A stretch of DNA of 64,000 nucleotides from Burkholderia catarinensis. GTDB taxonomy: Bacteria; Pseudomonadota; Gammaproteobacteria; Burkholderiales; Burkholderiaceae. Shown piece by piece: positions 1 to 8,660 of the stretch. A program made the position numbers and the translations under genes. The stretch spans positions 124,001-188,000 of the forward strand of contig NZ_MDEQ02000003.1 in NCBI RefSeq assembly GCF_001883705.2. Reading direction: 5' to 3'. Position 1 is the stretch's first letter; the number at the start of each line of letters is the position of its first letter. Below the pieces are notes generated by a model. That model made no database searches and was not told where the DNA came from. It was given only the letters and a program-made list of their open reading frames with translations.

Positions 1-301
1 CGGGCGCAACTGTCGTGTACGACATGACGCACATGTGGACGGCATCCTGTCTGCCGACGCGCCCCGCCTTGACGGCGGGTCGCATCAAAGCCGGAACGTC
101 GTGGCTCCCGCAGCCCCGCGTTCCGTTCGAGTTCGATGACAACGAGGCCGGATGACATCCGGCTCGACCTCCGGGGCTCTCGCCGTGTGCAGTTTCGATC
201 TTCGCCAAGGCTGCGGAAACGCAGCGCGGACAGGCGGCCATGCGCCGCCGGCCGCAGCGCACGCGAACGGTTCGCGGAGTGGAGAAAGTGATGGTTCGGT
301 T
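1..301. other. no gene recognised; left edge and leader of the sigma-54 activator
   Basis: I see no protein with family character on either strand here. The last part must hold the promoter and leader of the activator that starts at 302. GC is as high as in neighbouring coding DNA, so the tail of a gene entering from the left cannot be excluded. Confidence 0.4.
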
Positions 302-1693
302 ATGAATATGCCAATAACGCGCGATAAGAGCGCCGGCAGGGAGAGCGGTAACGGGCAGCGTCCGCTGATTTACTGGACGCAGTCGCCGTCCGTCATGCTG
401 CGAAAGGAACTGTCGCGACGCGACTGGAAGGTATCGATCGTCGCGCATGCGAACGAACTGCGCGACACGTCCGGCGAAATCACCTGCGGCATCCTCGACC
501 TGAGCGGCGGCCACGCCGATGCGATCGGCAGCATCGCGTCGACCTGCGCGTCGATGCGCGACGTCGTCTGGGTCGCGCTCGTCGACGCGGGCCAGACCGC
601 TTCGCCGAACGTGCGCGCGCTGCTTCGCGACTATTGCTTCGACTATGTCACGTTGCCCGCGTCGCACCAGCGGATTGCCGATACGGTCGGCCATGCATAC
701 GGCATGGAATGCCTGTTCGCGCGCGACCGCGAACAACTCGAAACGGACGAGAAAGGCATCGTCGGCACCTGCAGCGCGATGCTGCGGTTGTTCGATACGG
801 TGCGTCGCTTCGCGCGCACCGACGCGCCGGTGTTCGTGTTCGGCGAAACGGGAACCGGCAAGGAATTGACGGCCGTCGCGATCCATCGTCATTCGGAGCG
901 GCGCAACGGCCCGTTCGTCGCGGTCAACTGCGGCGCGATTCCGCCGCACCTGCTGCAATCGGAGCTGTTCGGCTATGAGCGCGGTGCGTTTACCGGCGCG
1001 AACGCGCGCAAGATCGGCTATGTCGAGGCGGCGAACGGCGGCACGCTGCTGCTCGACGAGATCGGCGACTTGCCGCACGAGAGCCAGGCGAGCCTGCTGC
1101 GGTTTCTGCAGGAGCGCTCGATTCATCGCCTCGGCGGCAGCGATCCGGTGCCGGTCGATGTCCGGATCGTGTCGGCGACGCACGTCGACCTGCGCGACGC
1201 GATGGCGGAAGGGCGCTTTCGCGCGGACCTGTTCCATCGTCTGTGCGTGATGCGCATCGACCAGCCGCCGCTGCGCGCGCGCGGCAAGGACATCGAACTG
1301 CTCGCGCACCACATGCTCGAACGCTTCCGCGGCGACGCGCGTCACCGCGTGCGCGGCTTCTCGACGGATGCGATCACGGCACTCTACAAGCACGACTGGC
1401 CGGGCAATGTCCGCGAGCTGATCAACCGCGTGCGTCGCGCGGTCGTGATGACGGAAGGGCGCCTGATCACCGCGCGAGATCTCGAACTCGAATACTGTCT
1501 CGATGCGGCGTCACCGTCGGTGGCCGACATCCGCAAGTCGATCGAGCGCGAGGCGATCGAAACCGCATTGCTGCGCACACGTGGGCGCATCGCGGCTTCG
1601 GCACGCGAGCTTGGCGTGTCGCGCGCGACGCTGTATCGCTGGATGGAGGCGTACGGGATCGAGCGGCCGCGCGGCACGGGCTCGTCCGACTGA
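302..1693 (+). CDS. sigma-54-dependent transcriptional activator, VpsR-like
   Basis: A 463-residue enhancer-binding protein. The N-terminal ~130 residues look like a degenerate receiver (ILDLS strand near residue 66). The AAA+ domain follows, with Walker A GETGTGKE at 181-188, the sigma-54 contact loop GAFTGA at 228-233 and Walker B GGTLLLDEIGDL at 246-257. The last ~40 residues form a Fis-type helix-turn-helix ending RATLYRWMEAYGIE. I start at ATG 302 because the upstream in-frame extension looks non-coding and GGAGAAAG lies at 281-288, although spacing is long; ATG 308 is an alternative. No sensor kinase is adjacent, so it is an orphan regulator. The intact GAFTGA means sigma-54 use is expected. 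A near-consensus -24/-12 promoter at 9391 is a plausible target. In Burkholderia a comparable orphan activator (BerB) controls exopolysaccharide genes; orthology is inference. Confidence 0.88.
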   Translation: MNMPITRDKSAGRESGNGQRPLIYWTQSPSVMLRKELSRRDWKVSIVAHANELRDTSGEITCGILDLSGGHADAIGSIASTCASMRDVVWVALVDAGQTASPNVRALLRDYCFDYVTLPASHQRIADTVGHAYGMECLFARDREQLETDEKGIVGTCSAMLRLFDTVRRFARTDAPVFVFGETGTGKELTAVAIHRHSERRNGPFVAVNCGAIPPHLLQSELFGYERGAFTGANARKIGYVEAANGGTLLLDEIGDLPHESQASLLRFLQERSIHRLGGSDPVPVDVRIVSATHVDLRDAMAEGRFRADLFHRLCVMRIDQPPLRARGKDIELLAHHMLERFRGDARHRVRGFSTDAITALYKHDWPGNVRELINRVRRAVVMTEGRLITARDLELEYCLDAASPSVADIRKSIEREAIETALLRTRGRIAASARELGVSRATLYRWMEAYGIERPRGTGSSD

Positions 1694-1709
1694 GATTCGA
1701 CCAGGGCGT

Positions 1710-1731
1710 TCGCGGCTTGCGGCAGCCGCGA
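1710..1731. terminator. hairpin between convergent genes
   Basis: An 8-bp perfect inverted repeat, TCGCGGCT and AGCCGCGA, surrounds a 6-nt loop. It lies in the 46 bp between the convergent stops of the sigma-54 activator (1693) and the glycosidase (1740). There is no clear U-tract, so Rho-independent activity is likely but unproven. Confidence 0.5.
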
Positions 1732-1739
1732 GCGTCGCT

Positions 1740-4223
1740 TTAACCGGCGTGCGTTGCGCGCACCGCGCGCGCGGCGTTCACCGCCCGGATTTCCACGGTG
1801 GGCGGTGCATCGGCGGCGGGCGCAGGCTTCCCGACCATTTCGAGCGGAACGAGCGCGACGCGCGCCGGCGTGCCCGGCGCGAGATGGAACCAGTCGTCGC
1901 GCGGCACGAAGCCCGGCGCGTCGATCTGCACGTGGCGCGCGACGTGTCGCGTGTCGATGTCGACGTGCCAGGTGTCGCCGGTGCGCGACACGCACGCCTC
2001 GATCCCGAGTTCGCGGCGCGCCAGCACGGCCGGATGCGTGCGGGACGGGAAATGGAACGCCTGCGACAGCAGCGTGCCGTCGTCGGCGCGCAGCGTCGCG
2101 ACGACGGTGTCGTGTTCGCAGGGCCCGAAGCGGTACGCATAGGTCCAGTCGAAGAACCGGCCGAGCAGCTCGGCCGATCCGATCCGCACCGTGTCGTGCG
2201 CGGCGATCCGCACCGGGCAGCCGGCCCGCGCGACCGGCGTACGGCCGTCGCGCAGCGCGACCAGCTCGACCGCCGCCGACAGCGGCGCGGGCCGCTCGTT
2301 GACGACGTGCACGTCGAGCCCGTTCAAGCCTTCGTCGACGAGCAGCACCTGCACGGGCTGCAGGACCTGGCGCAGCGCATGCCACGCCGACTTCGGCCGG
2401 TGCGCGGCGTCGATCACACCCCATCCGGCCCCCGGCATCACGTCCTGGAACTGCCACACGAGCGCGCCGGCGCAGCGCGAGCCGGTGCGACGCCATTCGG
2501 AAAACGTCTCGCGCATCAGGTCCGCGATCACCGCGCGCGACAGCTCGAAGTAGCGAACCGGATCCTCGCGCCGCAGCCGGTCGGGCGCGACGTCGTACAG
2601 CGTCTGCAGATAGTGGTCGCGAATATCCTCGAAATCCCACGACGTGCCGGGGTCGCGCGGCACGGCCGCCTTCCAGCGCGGCTCGTGCACGCCGGGCCAG
2701 CCGAGCTCGGCGAGCGCCGCGTCGCACGGCACGTTGGCGAACGCGAGACATTCGCTCGCGAAGCGCACGTCCGCGCGGCGCGCGTCGTCGAGCGGGCGCA
2801 GGTACGCGCCGACGCCGTAGTAGTGCGACACGCGTTCGCGCGGTGCGAACGGCAGCACGCCGCCGTCGGGCGAATCGGGCACGTACGGGACGTCGGGCCG
2901 GCGCGCGGCCGCATGGCCGGCCAGCCGGTCGGCGGTCAGCTCGACGAAGCGCTGCTTCGGCCCGAGGCCCGACATCGCGGCCTGTTGCGCGATCTCGCTG
3001 CCGCCGCACAGCACCGCGAGCGACGGCGACGCGCCGTGGCGCGAGAGGAACTGTGCGGCTTCGCGATCGACGTTGTCCGCGAACGCGGGATCGTCGAGCG
3101 CATGGTCGAAGTTCGCGAACATGAAATCCTGCCAGACCAGCAGGCCGAGCCGGTCGCACCACGCGTGGAAGGCGTCGGCCTCGTAGGTCATCGTGCCGCC
3201 GACGCGGATCATGTTGAAGCCGGCGTCGCGCGCGAGCCCGAGCAGGTGGCCGTAGGCCGCGTCGTCCGCGTGCAGCGCGAGCGGCGCGGCGCTGCTCCAG
3301 CACGCGCCGCGCGCGAACACGGGCACGCCGTTGATGCGCAGCCCGAAGCCCTTGCCGTCGGCGCCGGCGTCGACCTCGATCGTGCGGAAGCCCGTCGAGC
3401 CGAGCGGCCGCCGTTCGTCGCCGATATGCAGCGCAATGTCGTAGAGTGCCGGCTCGCCGTGCGTATGCGGCCACCAGCGGCGCACGTTCGGCACCGCGAC
3501 GCGCGTGCGCAGCCGGTCGGCGCCGGCGCGTTCGAGCGTCGCATGGTGTTCGCCGCACGACAGCCGCGCCGCGAGCGTGTCGGGCAGCGGCGCGGCGAAC
3601 GCCAGTTCCGCGTCGAGCCAGCCCGTGTCGCCTTCGACGCACGCACGCAGGTCGCAATCGACGAGAACGGGCCCGTCGGCCGGATCGAGCACGTCGACGG
3701 GCCGCCACGGGCCGGTCGGCACGTACGGCGGGAACCAGCCGGGCATGTGCCCGAACAGCGACGTGCGGATCGTGCGCAGCGCCGCCGGCTCCGCGAGCCG
3801 CGTGCGCCAGCGCGCGCGACGCGGCGCGCGCGCGTCGCGCAGGTGCGGGGCGAGCGCGCGGAAGCAGAGGGTCAGCCGGTGCGTGCCGTCGAGCGACACG
3901 GACACGTCATGCGCGACGAACATGCTGTCGGAGTGGAGGATCGGCGTGTCGTCGAGCCATGCTTGCGCGAGCGTCGCAAGGCCGTGAAAGCGCAGCACGC
4001 GCGGCCCGTATCCGCGCAGCTCGATCCGGTACCAGTGGTCGCGCTCGTCGAGCGATTCTGCTTCGTCGAGCCGGCCGGCCAGCGCGAGCGCCTGCGCGAC
4101 CGTGCCGGGCACGGGCGCCGCGATCCAGCCGGCGCCGGCGGCCGGGAGGTCGCGCGGTTCCCGCGCGGCGCCCTCGGCCGTCGCCAGCATCGACCACGCG
4201 GGCAGGGCTTGCGTGCGTGTCAC
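1740..4223 (-). CDS. glycoside hydrolase family 2, beta-mannosidase-like
   Basis: An 827-residue protein with the layout of beta-mannosidases: an N-terminal jelly-roll sugar-binding region (RDHWYRIEL, then WFPPYVPTGPWRPV near residue 160), a middle immunoglobulin-like domain, and a catalytic TIM barrel with NMIRVGGTMTYE and WQDFMFANFDHALDD. The late barrel segment GALVWQFQDVMPGAGWGVID is also typical. It should hydrolyse terminal beta-mannosides, but substrate is not proven. No signal peptide is evident, so it is probably cytoplasmic. The start is GTG 4223, whose GTGA overlaps the stop of the DUF1839 gene, so it is translationally coupled. It is the last gene of the carrier-protein/amino-acid-ligase operon, an unexpected place for a glycosidase, and suggests that the operon product or its degradation involves a mannose-containing glycan. 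Confidence 0.85.
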   Translation of the reverse strand: MTRTQALPAWSMLATAEGAAREPRDLPAAGAGWIAAPVPGTVAQALALAGRLDEAESLDERDHWYRIELRGYGPRVLRFHGLATLAQAWLDDTPILHSDSMFVAHDVSVSLDGTHRLTLCFRALAPHLRDARAPRRARWRTRLAEPAALRTIRTSLFGHMPGWFPPYVPTGPWRPVDVLDPADGPVLVDCDLRACVEGDTGWLDAELAFAAPLPDTLAARLSCGEHHATLERAGADRLRTRVAVPNVRRWWPHTHGEPALYDIALHIGDERRPLGSTGFRTIEVDAGADGKGFGLRINGVPVFARGACWSSAAPLALHADDAAYGHLLGLARDAGFNMIRVGGTMTYEADAFHAWCDRLGLLVWQDFMFANFDHALDDPAFADNVDREAAQFLSRHGASPSLAVLCGGSEIAQQAAMSGLGPKQRFVELTADRLAGHAAARRPDVPYVPDSPDGGVLPFAPRERVSHYYGVGAYLRPLDDARRADVRFASECLAFANVPCDAALAELGWPGVHEPRWKAAVPRDPGTSWDFEDIRDHYLQTLYDVAPDRLRREDPVRYFELSRAVIADLMRETFSEWRRTGSRCAGALVWQFQDVMPGAGWGVIDAAHRPKSAWHALRQVLQPVQVLLVDEGLNGLDVHVVNERPAPLSAAVELVALRDGRTPVARAGCPVRIAAHDTVRIGSAELLGRFFDWTYAYRFGPCEHDTVVATLRADDGTLLSQAFHFPSRTHPAVLARRELGIEACVSRTGDTWHVDIDTRHVARHVQIDAPGFVPRDDWFHLAPGTPARVALVPLEMVGKPAPAADAPPTVEIRAVNAARAVRATHAG

Positions 4224-5275
4224 CGCATGACCGGTACGGGCGCCGCGGCGCTGCGCACGGGCGTCATGTGCCGCAGCGGCAAGCCGATCTGCCGCGCGCA
4301 GGCGACCACATCCGCGTACGCGGCCTCGATCGCTTCGAGCGTCGAGTCGCCGCGTTCTTCCTTGCCGCGCGCGCAGGCGCGCGCGAGCCTGAATTCCAGC
4401 ACCATCGCTTCGGACGCGATGCGGTCGCACGCGGCGCGGATCTCGGCGAACGGCCCGACGCAGCCGCTGGCCTGCAGCCAGCGCGCGTAATGGCCGAACA
4501 GTTCGAAGTTCGCACCGAGCTGCCGCACCGAATTGAACGAGTACGCATGGAAGTGCTCGAGCGGCGCATCCGCGAGCGTCCGCGCGTCGGTCTGCAACTG
4601 CCGCCGGAATGCGGCGATCGGATCGACGACCGGCAGGCGCCGCAGGTGGCGCTGCAGCGCGGCGAGCGACGCTTCGCAGAGCACGCGCTCGTCGAGCGGC
4701 GCAAACCGCCGCTTCGCGCACTCGACGTAGGGCGGCAGCGTCATCGGCGAGCTGCCGCCGACGAGCCCGTTGTAGTCGAAATCCTCGGCCACGTAGTAGC
4801 CGCTGTTGTGGAAATAGCCGATCTGGTGCTTCGCGCGGTCGATCGCGTCGATGCCGATCGTCGTCTTCGTGTGCTGTGTGCGGTAGCTGCTGCCGCGCGT
4901 GTCGGGCAGGAACCACGCGTCGACCTCGACGATCATCAGGTGGCCGCGCGCGACCTGCGTCTCGATGTGCTGGTCGAGCGGCTCGTAGATCGAGTGCTCC
5001 TGCACGACGATCCCGTAAAGCCGTTCCAGTTCGTCGTGCGGAAACTTGAAGAACGTGAACTGGTCGCCCTCGAAATCGAGCGCGATCGTAAACGGCAGCG
5101 CCGCGTATGGATTGAAGCCCCACCACCGGAGCACCTCGAGCCACATGTCGACGTAGCAGTTGGTCTGTTTCCAGACCATCTCCTGGCTGTGCAGCGGATG
5201 CGGCCGATAGTGGCGCGCGCGGTGGCGCACGTCTTCGAACGACGTGTGTTCGCCGTCGCGGGACACGAATCTCAT
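4220..5275 (-). CDS. DUF1839 family protein
   Basis: A 351-residue soluble protein that I recognise as DUF1839. Conserved-looking stretches include YRPHPLHSQEMVWKQTNCYVD near residue 30, DFEGDQFTFFKFPHDELE near 70, an EVDAWFLPDTRGSSYRTQHTKTT block near 118, and a helical C-terminal half. No catalytic motif is assigned in the literature I know. In other bacteria this family is encoded beside amino acid:[carrier protein] ligases, as here, so it may act on the aminoacyl-carrier-protein product, for example as the acceptor enzyme. Start and stop form 4-bp overlaps with both neighbours (ATGA at 5272, GTGA at 4220), implying stoichiometric expression. Function remains unknown. Confidence 0.85.
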   Translation of the reverse strand: MRFVSRDGEHTSFEDVRHRARHYRPHPLHSQEMVWKQTNCYVDMWLEVLRWWGFNPYAALPFTIALDFEGDQFTFFKFPHDELERLYGIVVQEHSIYEPLDQHIETQVARGHLMIVEVDAWFLPDTRGSSYRTQHTKTTIGIDAIDRAKHQIGYFHNSGYYVAEDFDYNGLVGGSSPMTLPPYVECAKRRFAPLDERVLCEASLAALQRHLRRLPVVDPIAAFRRQLQTDARTLADAPLEHFHAYSFNSVRQLGANFELFGHYARWLQASGCVGPFAEIRAACDRIASEAMVLEFRLARACARGKEERGDSTLEAIEAAYADVVACARQIGLPLRHMTPVRSAAAPVPVMR

Positions 5276-6264
5276 GGCGTGCCCCACAGCACGTCGCGCA
5301 CTTCTCGCGGCCATGCGTCGAGGTCGAAGCCGTGGTGACGGAACAGTGCGAGCGTGAGCCGTTCGAGGCCGAAACCGACGCAGCCCGTGTGCGCGACGCT
5401 GCCCGTCGCGGTGCGGATGTCCCACAGCAACCCGAAATGGTCCATGTGGTAGTTGAAGCTCAGGCACGCGGTCTGGCGGTCGTCGTGTTCGATCGGGATC
5501 AGCAGCTCGAACTTCAGGTTCTGCTCGCGCTGGCTGTTCGCGACGATCTTGCCGCCGCGTCCGAAGAACGGGTCGTTCGCGAGATCGATCGCGTTGGGCA
5601 GGCGCAGCGCCTCGATCATCCGCGTGCCGCGTTCGATCCACGTCTCGCGGAACGCAACGATCTGCTCGGGCGTGCCGATCCGCACATACTCGCGCATCCG
5701 GAACAGCTGCATGCGGGTCGGGTCGAGCGACGGTTCGTGGCGGAAGCAGTACGAGAACACGTCGACGGTCCGGCCGTCGGCGGGCAGCGCGCCCGCGCGC
5801 GCGACGACGGGATAGACGGGGTAGCACGCGGCCGGCGTCATCACCACGTAGGTCGGTTTCTGGTTTTCCGTCCAGTCGTCGCCGCGATCGAGGCACTGCA
5901 GCACGCGCTGGTGCTGGTGTTCGTCGCCGCAGAACGCATGCACGCTGCCCGCGAGCTGCGGAAAGCTCTTCATGTATTCGCTGCGCTCGAATTCGAGGCG
6001 GCTCATCGCCGGCGGGAAGCGCAGCAATTCGGCCTGCTGGTCGGCGCCGATACGCGTGACGAACGCGTCGAGCGCTTCCACGACGCGCTCGAACCGTTCG
6101 CTGCGGCCGAACAGGCCCTGGATGCCGGTCGAGACCAGCAGGCCCGCGTCGATCAGCGCGTCGCGCAGCGGGTTGACGCCCGCGCGGTCGAGCGGTGCGT
6201 CGGCGGGAGTGGAGTTGGCGGAGTTGGCGGAGTTGGCGGAGGGCGCGGCGAGGCGATCGTTCAC
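5272..6264 (-). CDS. amino acid:[acyl-carrier-protein] ligase (class II aaRS homologue)
   Basis: A 330-residue class II aminoacyl-tRNA-synthetase-like catalytic core without a tRNA anticodon-binding domain. Motif 2 is FRHE at 174-177 followed by FRMREYVRIG, and motif 3 is GFGLERL at 297-303. Cys147 (PAACYPV), Glu177 and Cys295 (HTGC) fit the Cys-Glu-Cys zinc site of this family. Characterised members from Bradyrhizobium activate glycine or alanine with ATP and load it on the phosphopantetheine of a small carrier protein rather than on tRNA. The matching carrier gene is at 7454-7705. The start is GTG 6264 with GGAGAAA just upstream; the GTGA overlaps the previous stop. Residues 9-18 are a low-complexity Ala/Asn/Ser run made by a 9-bp DNA repeat. 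Amino acid specificity cannot be read from sequence. Confidence 0.9.
   Translation of the reverse strand: MNDRLAAPSANSANSANSTPADAPLDRAGVNPLRDALIDAGLLVSTGIQGLFGRSERFERVVEALDAFVTRIGADQQAELLRFPPAMSRLEFERSEYMKSFPQLAGSVHAFCGDEHQHQRVLQCLDRGDDWTENQKPTYVVMTPAACYPVYPVVARAGALPADGRTVDVFSYCFRHEPSLDPTRMQLFRMREYVRIGTPEQIVAFRETWIERGTRMIEALRLPNAIDLANDPFFGRGGKIVANSQREQNLKFELLIPIEHDDRQTACLSFNYHMDHFGLLWDIRTATGSVAHTGCVGFGLERLTLALFRHHGFDLDAWPREVRDVLWGTP
6211..6237 (-). repeat. 9-bp in-frame tandem repeat (3 copies)
   Basis: Three perfect copies of GGAGTTGGC (plus strand) encode three Ala-Asn-Ser triplets near the N-terminus of the amino acid ligase. Because the unit is a multiple of three, copy-number change would alter length without breaking the frame. 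Confidence 0.85.
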
Positions 6265-7457
6265 GTGTGTTTCTCCAGCGTCGCGGGACGCAGCGCGAGC
6301 AGCAGGCTCGCAGTGTTGGCGGCAATGCGGTCGTTGCTGATCATCAGCGGCGCCGCGTGCAGGTCGCGAATGTGTCGGCCGATGCTGAACGGCGTGCCTT
6401 GCTTGTAGCCGGCCATCCCGCAGATCATCATGGCCTGGTGCGCGACTTCCAGCGCGGTCGTCGATACATAGGTCTTCAGCGTGTTGATCTCGGCGGCCCA
6501 GGCCATGCCGGCCGACCACGAGCGGGCCGACGCATTCGCGTAGAGGCGCAGCACGCCGTCGACGCGGGACTGCATCGCCTGCATCAGCGCGAGCGATTCG
6601 GCGATGCGCCGCGATGCGGGCGACGGCGCTCCGTCGGTCTGGCGTGCCTGCGCGCGGAAGAACTGGTGCGCGCGATGGAACGCGTCGCCGGCCACGCCGA
6701 TCCATACCGCGGCCCACAGGATGTGCGAGACCGGCACCATCGTTTCCTCGGCGATCGTCGCGAACGGCACGGGCAGGCACTGGACGGCGGCGCCCTGTGC
6801 GTCGAGCTCGAAACCATTGCTGCACGTGCCGCGCATCCCGAGCGTGTCCCATTCGCCGCGGCGCGTGAGCGTATAGCCGTCGCGCAGCAGCGTGACGAGC
6901 ACCTGCTCGGAAGCCGGCGCGTCCGCGTCGCGTCGCGCGGTCGCGAGGATGCCGTCCGCATAGTCGCCGTACGAGATCGTCGGCGCGGATTTGCGCAGCC
7001 GGAATTCGCCGCCGTCGGTTTCGAGCGCGCACTGGCTCGCGCGCAGGTTGCCGCCGACGCCGTCTTCCGACGTGGCCGACGCGAGCAGCCACTGGTGGCG
7101 CACGAGCTGCTGCAGGAACAGCTTGTGCCAGCCCTGGTCGATCGCGTGGTTGACGATGCAGGCCATCTGGATCTGGTGCATCGCGAACACCATCGCCGAC
7201 GATGCGCAAGCCTGGCCGAGGATCGAGCAGGCCGACGCGACGTCTTCCAGCGACGCGCCGGCGCCGCCCAGATGGGGCGGCACCATCGCGCCCAGCAGCC
7301 GGCGTGCGCGCATCGCCTCGATCGCCTCGACGGGGCAGCGCGCGTCGCGATCGACCGCGTCCGCGTGCTGCGCGGCGATCTGGGCGACGGCATGCGCGGC
7401 CTCGTCGAGCCGATGCGATTCGCTGTCGGCCGCGAGTTCGGGAAGCAGCGCGCTCAT
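6261..7457 (-). CDS. acyl-CoA dehydrogenase-family flavoprotein
   Basis: A 398-residue protein with the acyl-CoA dehydrogenase fold. The N-terminal helical domain carries GAMVPPHLGGAGASLEDVA, the middle domain GEWDTLGMRGTCSNGFELD (the usual flavin-side strand), and the C-terminal helical bundle SLALMQAMQSRVDGVLRLY and HQAMMICGMAGYKQGTPF. In this setting the likely substrate is the aminoacyl (or later acyl) thioester on the neighbouring carrier protein rather than a CoA ester, as in other carrier-protein-dependent members; that is inference. The catalytic Glu position is not obvious, so a hydroxylase or oxidase role is possible. ATG 7457 overlaps the carrier-protein stop by ATGA, and its own stop overlaps the ligase start. 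The family call is firm; the reaction is unknown. Confidence 0.82.
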   Translation of the reverse strand: MSALLPELAADSESHRLDEAAHAVAQIAAQHADAVDRDARCPVEAIEAMRARRLLGAMVPPHLGGAGASLEDVASACSILGQACASSAMVFAMHQIQMACIVNHAIDQGWHKLFLQQLVRHQWLLASATSEDGVGGNLRASQCALETDGGEFRLRKSAPTISYGDYADGILATARRDADAPASEQVLVTLLRDGYTLTRRGEWDTLGMRGTCSNGFELDAQGAAVQCLPVPFATIAEETMVPVSHILWAAVWIGVAGDAFHRAHQFFRAQARQTDGAPSPASRRIAESLALMQAMQSRVDGVLRLYANASARSWSAGMAWAAEINTLKTYVSTTALEVAHQAMMICGMAGYKQGTPFSIGRHIRDLHAAPLMISNDRIAANTASLLLALRPATLEKHT

Positions 7458-7705
7458 GCGGAATGCTCGGTGCGTTGAAGCGTGGCGATCGTGTTCGCGA
7501 GCGCGTCGACGCTGCGGAACAGGTTGCGGTTCAGCATCTCGTCGGGAATCTCGATGTTGAACTGCTTCTCGATCGCGAGCATCAGCTGGATCGTGTCGAG
7601 TGAGGAGAGGCCCGCTTCGTAGAGGTCGTCCCCGTCGCCGATCGAATCGATCGCGGCTTCGAGATGGGCGACGTGCTTCAGGATGGTTCTGATTTCGTTT
7701 TTCAC
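7454..7705 (-). CDS. acyl/aminoacyl carrier protein
   Basis: An 83-residue carrier protein. The phosphopantetheine site is Ser35 in AGLSSLDTIQL (residues 31-41), with the usual DSL altered to SSL; helix III follows as FNIEIPDEML. It would be the partner of the downstream amino acid ligase, holding an aminoacyl thioester on its 4'-phosphopantetheine arm. Translation starts at GTG 7705, 6 nt after GGAG. It is the first gene of a five-gene run (carrier, dehydrogenase-like, ligase, DUF1839, glycosidase) with only 4-bp overlaps. About 170 bp separate it from the upstream Crp-type regulator, enough for its own promoter, but I see no clear one. Confidence 0.9.
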   Translation of the reverse strand: MKNEIRTILKHVAHLEAAIDSIGDGDDLYEAGLSSLDTIQLMLAIEKQFNIEIPDEMLNRNLFRSVDALANTIATLQRTEHSA

Positions 7706-7877
7706 GTGCTGCTCCGGCGTGCGTGGTGTCGTCCGCTCGGGCGGACGCGCGATATGCGCTGACGTCCCCCCGGCAGTCCGGCATCAGTAGACCATTGGCA
7801 GACACGGCGTTCTGTTCGCCACCCTACAAACGGCTGACCCCGGGCGCCGACGCGCCGCGCCGAACGGGGCAATCCGG

Positions 7878-8660
7878 TCAGGCGCGCGATGCGGCCGGCA
7901 CGCCCGAGTCGGCCGACAGGATGCGCTTCATCTCGTCGCGCACGATCGCGCGGCAGCCGCACGACATTTTTTCGAGGCCGTCGAGGTCGGCCAGCTCGAT
8001 CGAGCTTCGGTATTGCCGGATCAGGCCGAGCTTCTGGATTTCGCCGGCGGCATCGGTGACCGTTTCTCGCCGCACGCCGAGCATCTGCGCCAGCATGCTG
8101 TGCGTCACCTGGATCTCGATGCTGCGCGTCCGGTCGTACGCGAGCAGGAACCATCTGCATAACTGATGTTTGAGAACATGATGACGGCTGCAGAACGTGA
8201 TCTGCGATACCTGCGCCATCAGCAGCCGCACGCAGACGAACACGAGATGGCGGATCACCGGCGACGCGTCGAACGCGGCGGCGAAGACGCGCCGGTCGAG
8301 CCGGTAGACGAAGCCGTCGCGGCAGGCGACCGCCCGGCAGGGCATCCAGCCGCTGCCGCCGATCACGTCGTCGCAGACCACGCTCTCGCTGCCGATTTCC
8401 GCGACTTCCAGCGTCATGCCGACGGACGACACGTACTGCAGCGAAATCGCCGTCGTGACGGGCAAGTAGACCGCGGCGAGCATCTCGCCGGGTTCGCAGA
8501 GCACTTGCCCCGATTTCAGATGGACGAGTTGAAGGTGGGGGACCAGCGTGGCGAGCTCGTCGCGGTCGATGGCCGCGAGAAACCGGTTGGCGTCGAAGCT
8601 GTGGGAAAGCTCGATCATGCCGTTCGCGTACGCGACGGCGTCAGGGGCCTGGTGAGTCAC
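7878..8660 (-). CDS. Crp/Fnr-family transcriptional regulator
   Basis: A 260-residue regulator with an N-terminal cyclic-nucleotide-binding-like beta-barrel (LELVH/LKSGQVLCEPGE near residue 50, then VYLPVTTAISL) and a C-terminal winged helix (THSMLAQMLGVRRETVTDAAGEIQKLGLIRQ). It lacks the Cys set of oxygen-sensing FNR. I choose GTG 8660, preceded by AGGA with 6-nt spacing, over GTG 8687. Its product is the same length as the second Crp-type protein at 9582 and shares the SRHH/NRHH…LCRW…LLAYDR core, so they appear to be paralogues facing away from one control region. It lies upstream of the carrier-protein operon in the same direction and is a candidate regulator of it. Some Burkholderia Crp proteins bind c-di-GMP; that cannot be decided here. 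Confidence 0.85.
   Translation of the reverse strand: MTHQAPDAVAYANGMIELSHSFDANRFLAAIDRDELATLVPHLQLVHLKSGQVLCEPGEMLAAVYLPVTTAISLQYVSSVGMTLEVAEIGSESVVCDDVIGGSGWMPCRAVACRDGFVYRLDRRVFAAAFDASPVIRHLVFVCVRLLMAQVSQITFCSRHHVLKHQLCRWFLLAYDRTRSIEIQVTHSMLAQMLGVRRETVTDAAGEIQKLGLIRQYRSSIELADLDGLEKMSCGCRAIVRDEMKRILSADSGVPAASRA

Noticed and set aside
1503..5338. Very long open frames on the plus strand opposite the glycosidase and DUF1839 genes
   Set aside because: They are Arg/Ala-rich shadows caused by high third-position GC; the minus-strand frames carry clear domain motifs.
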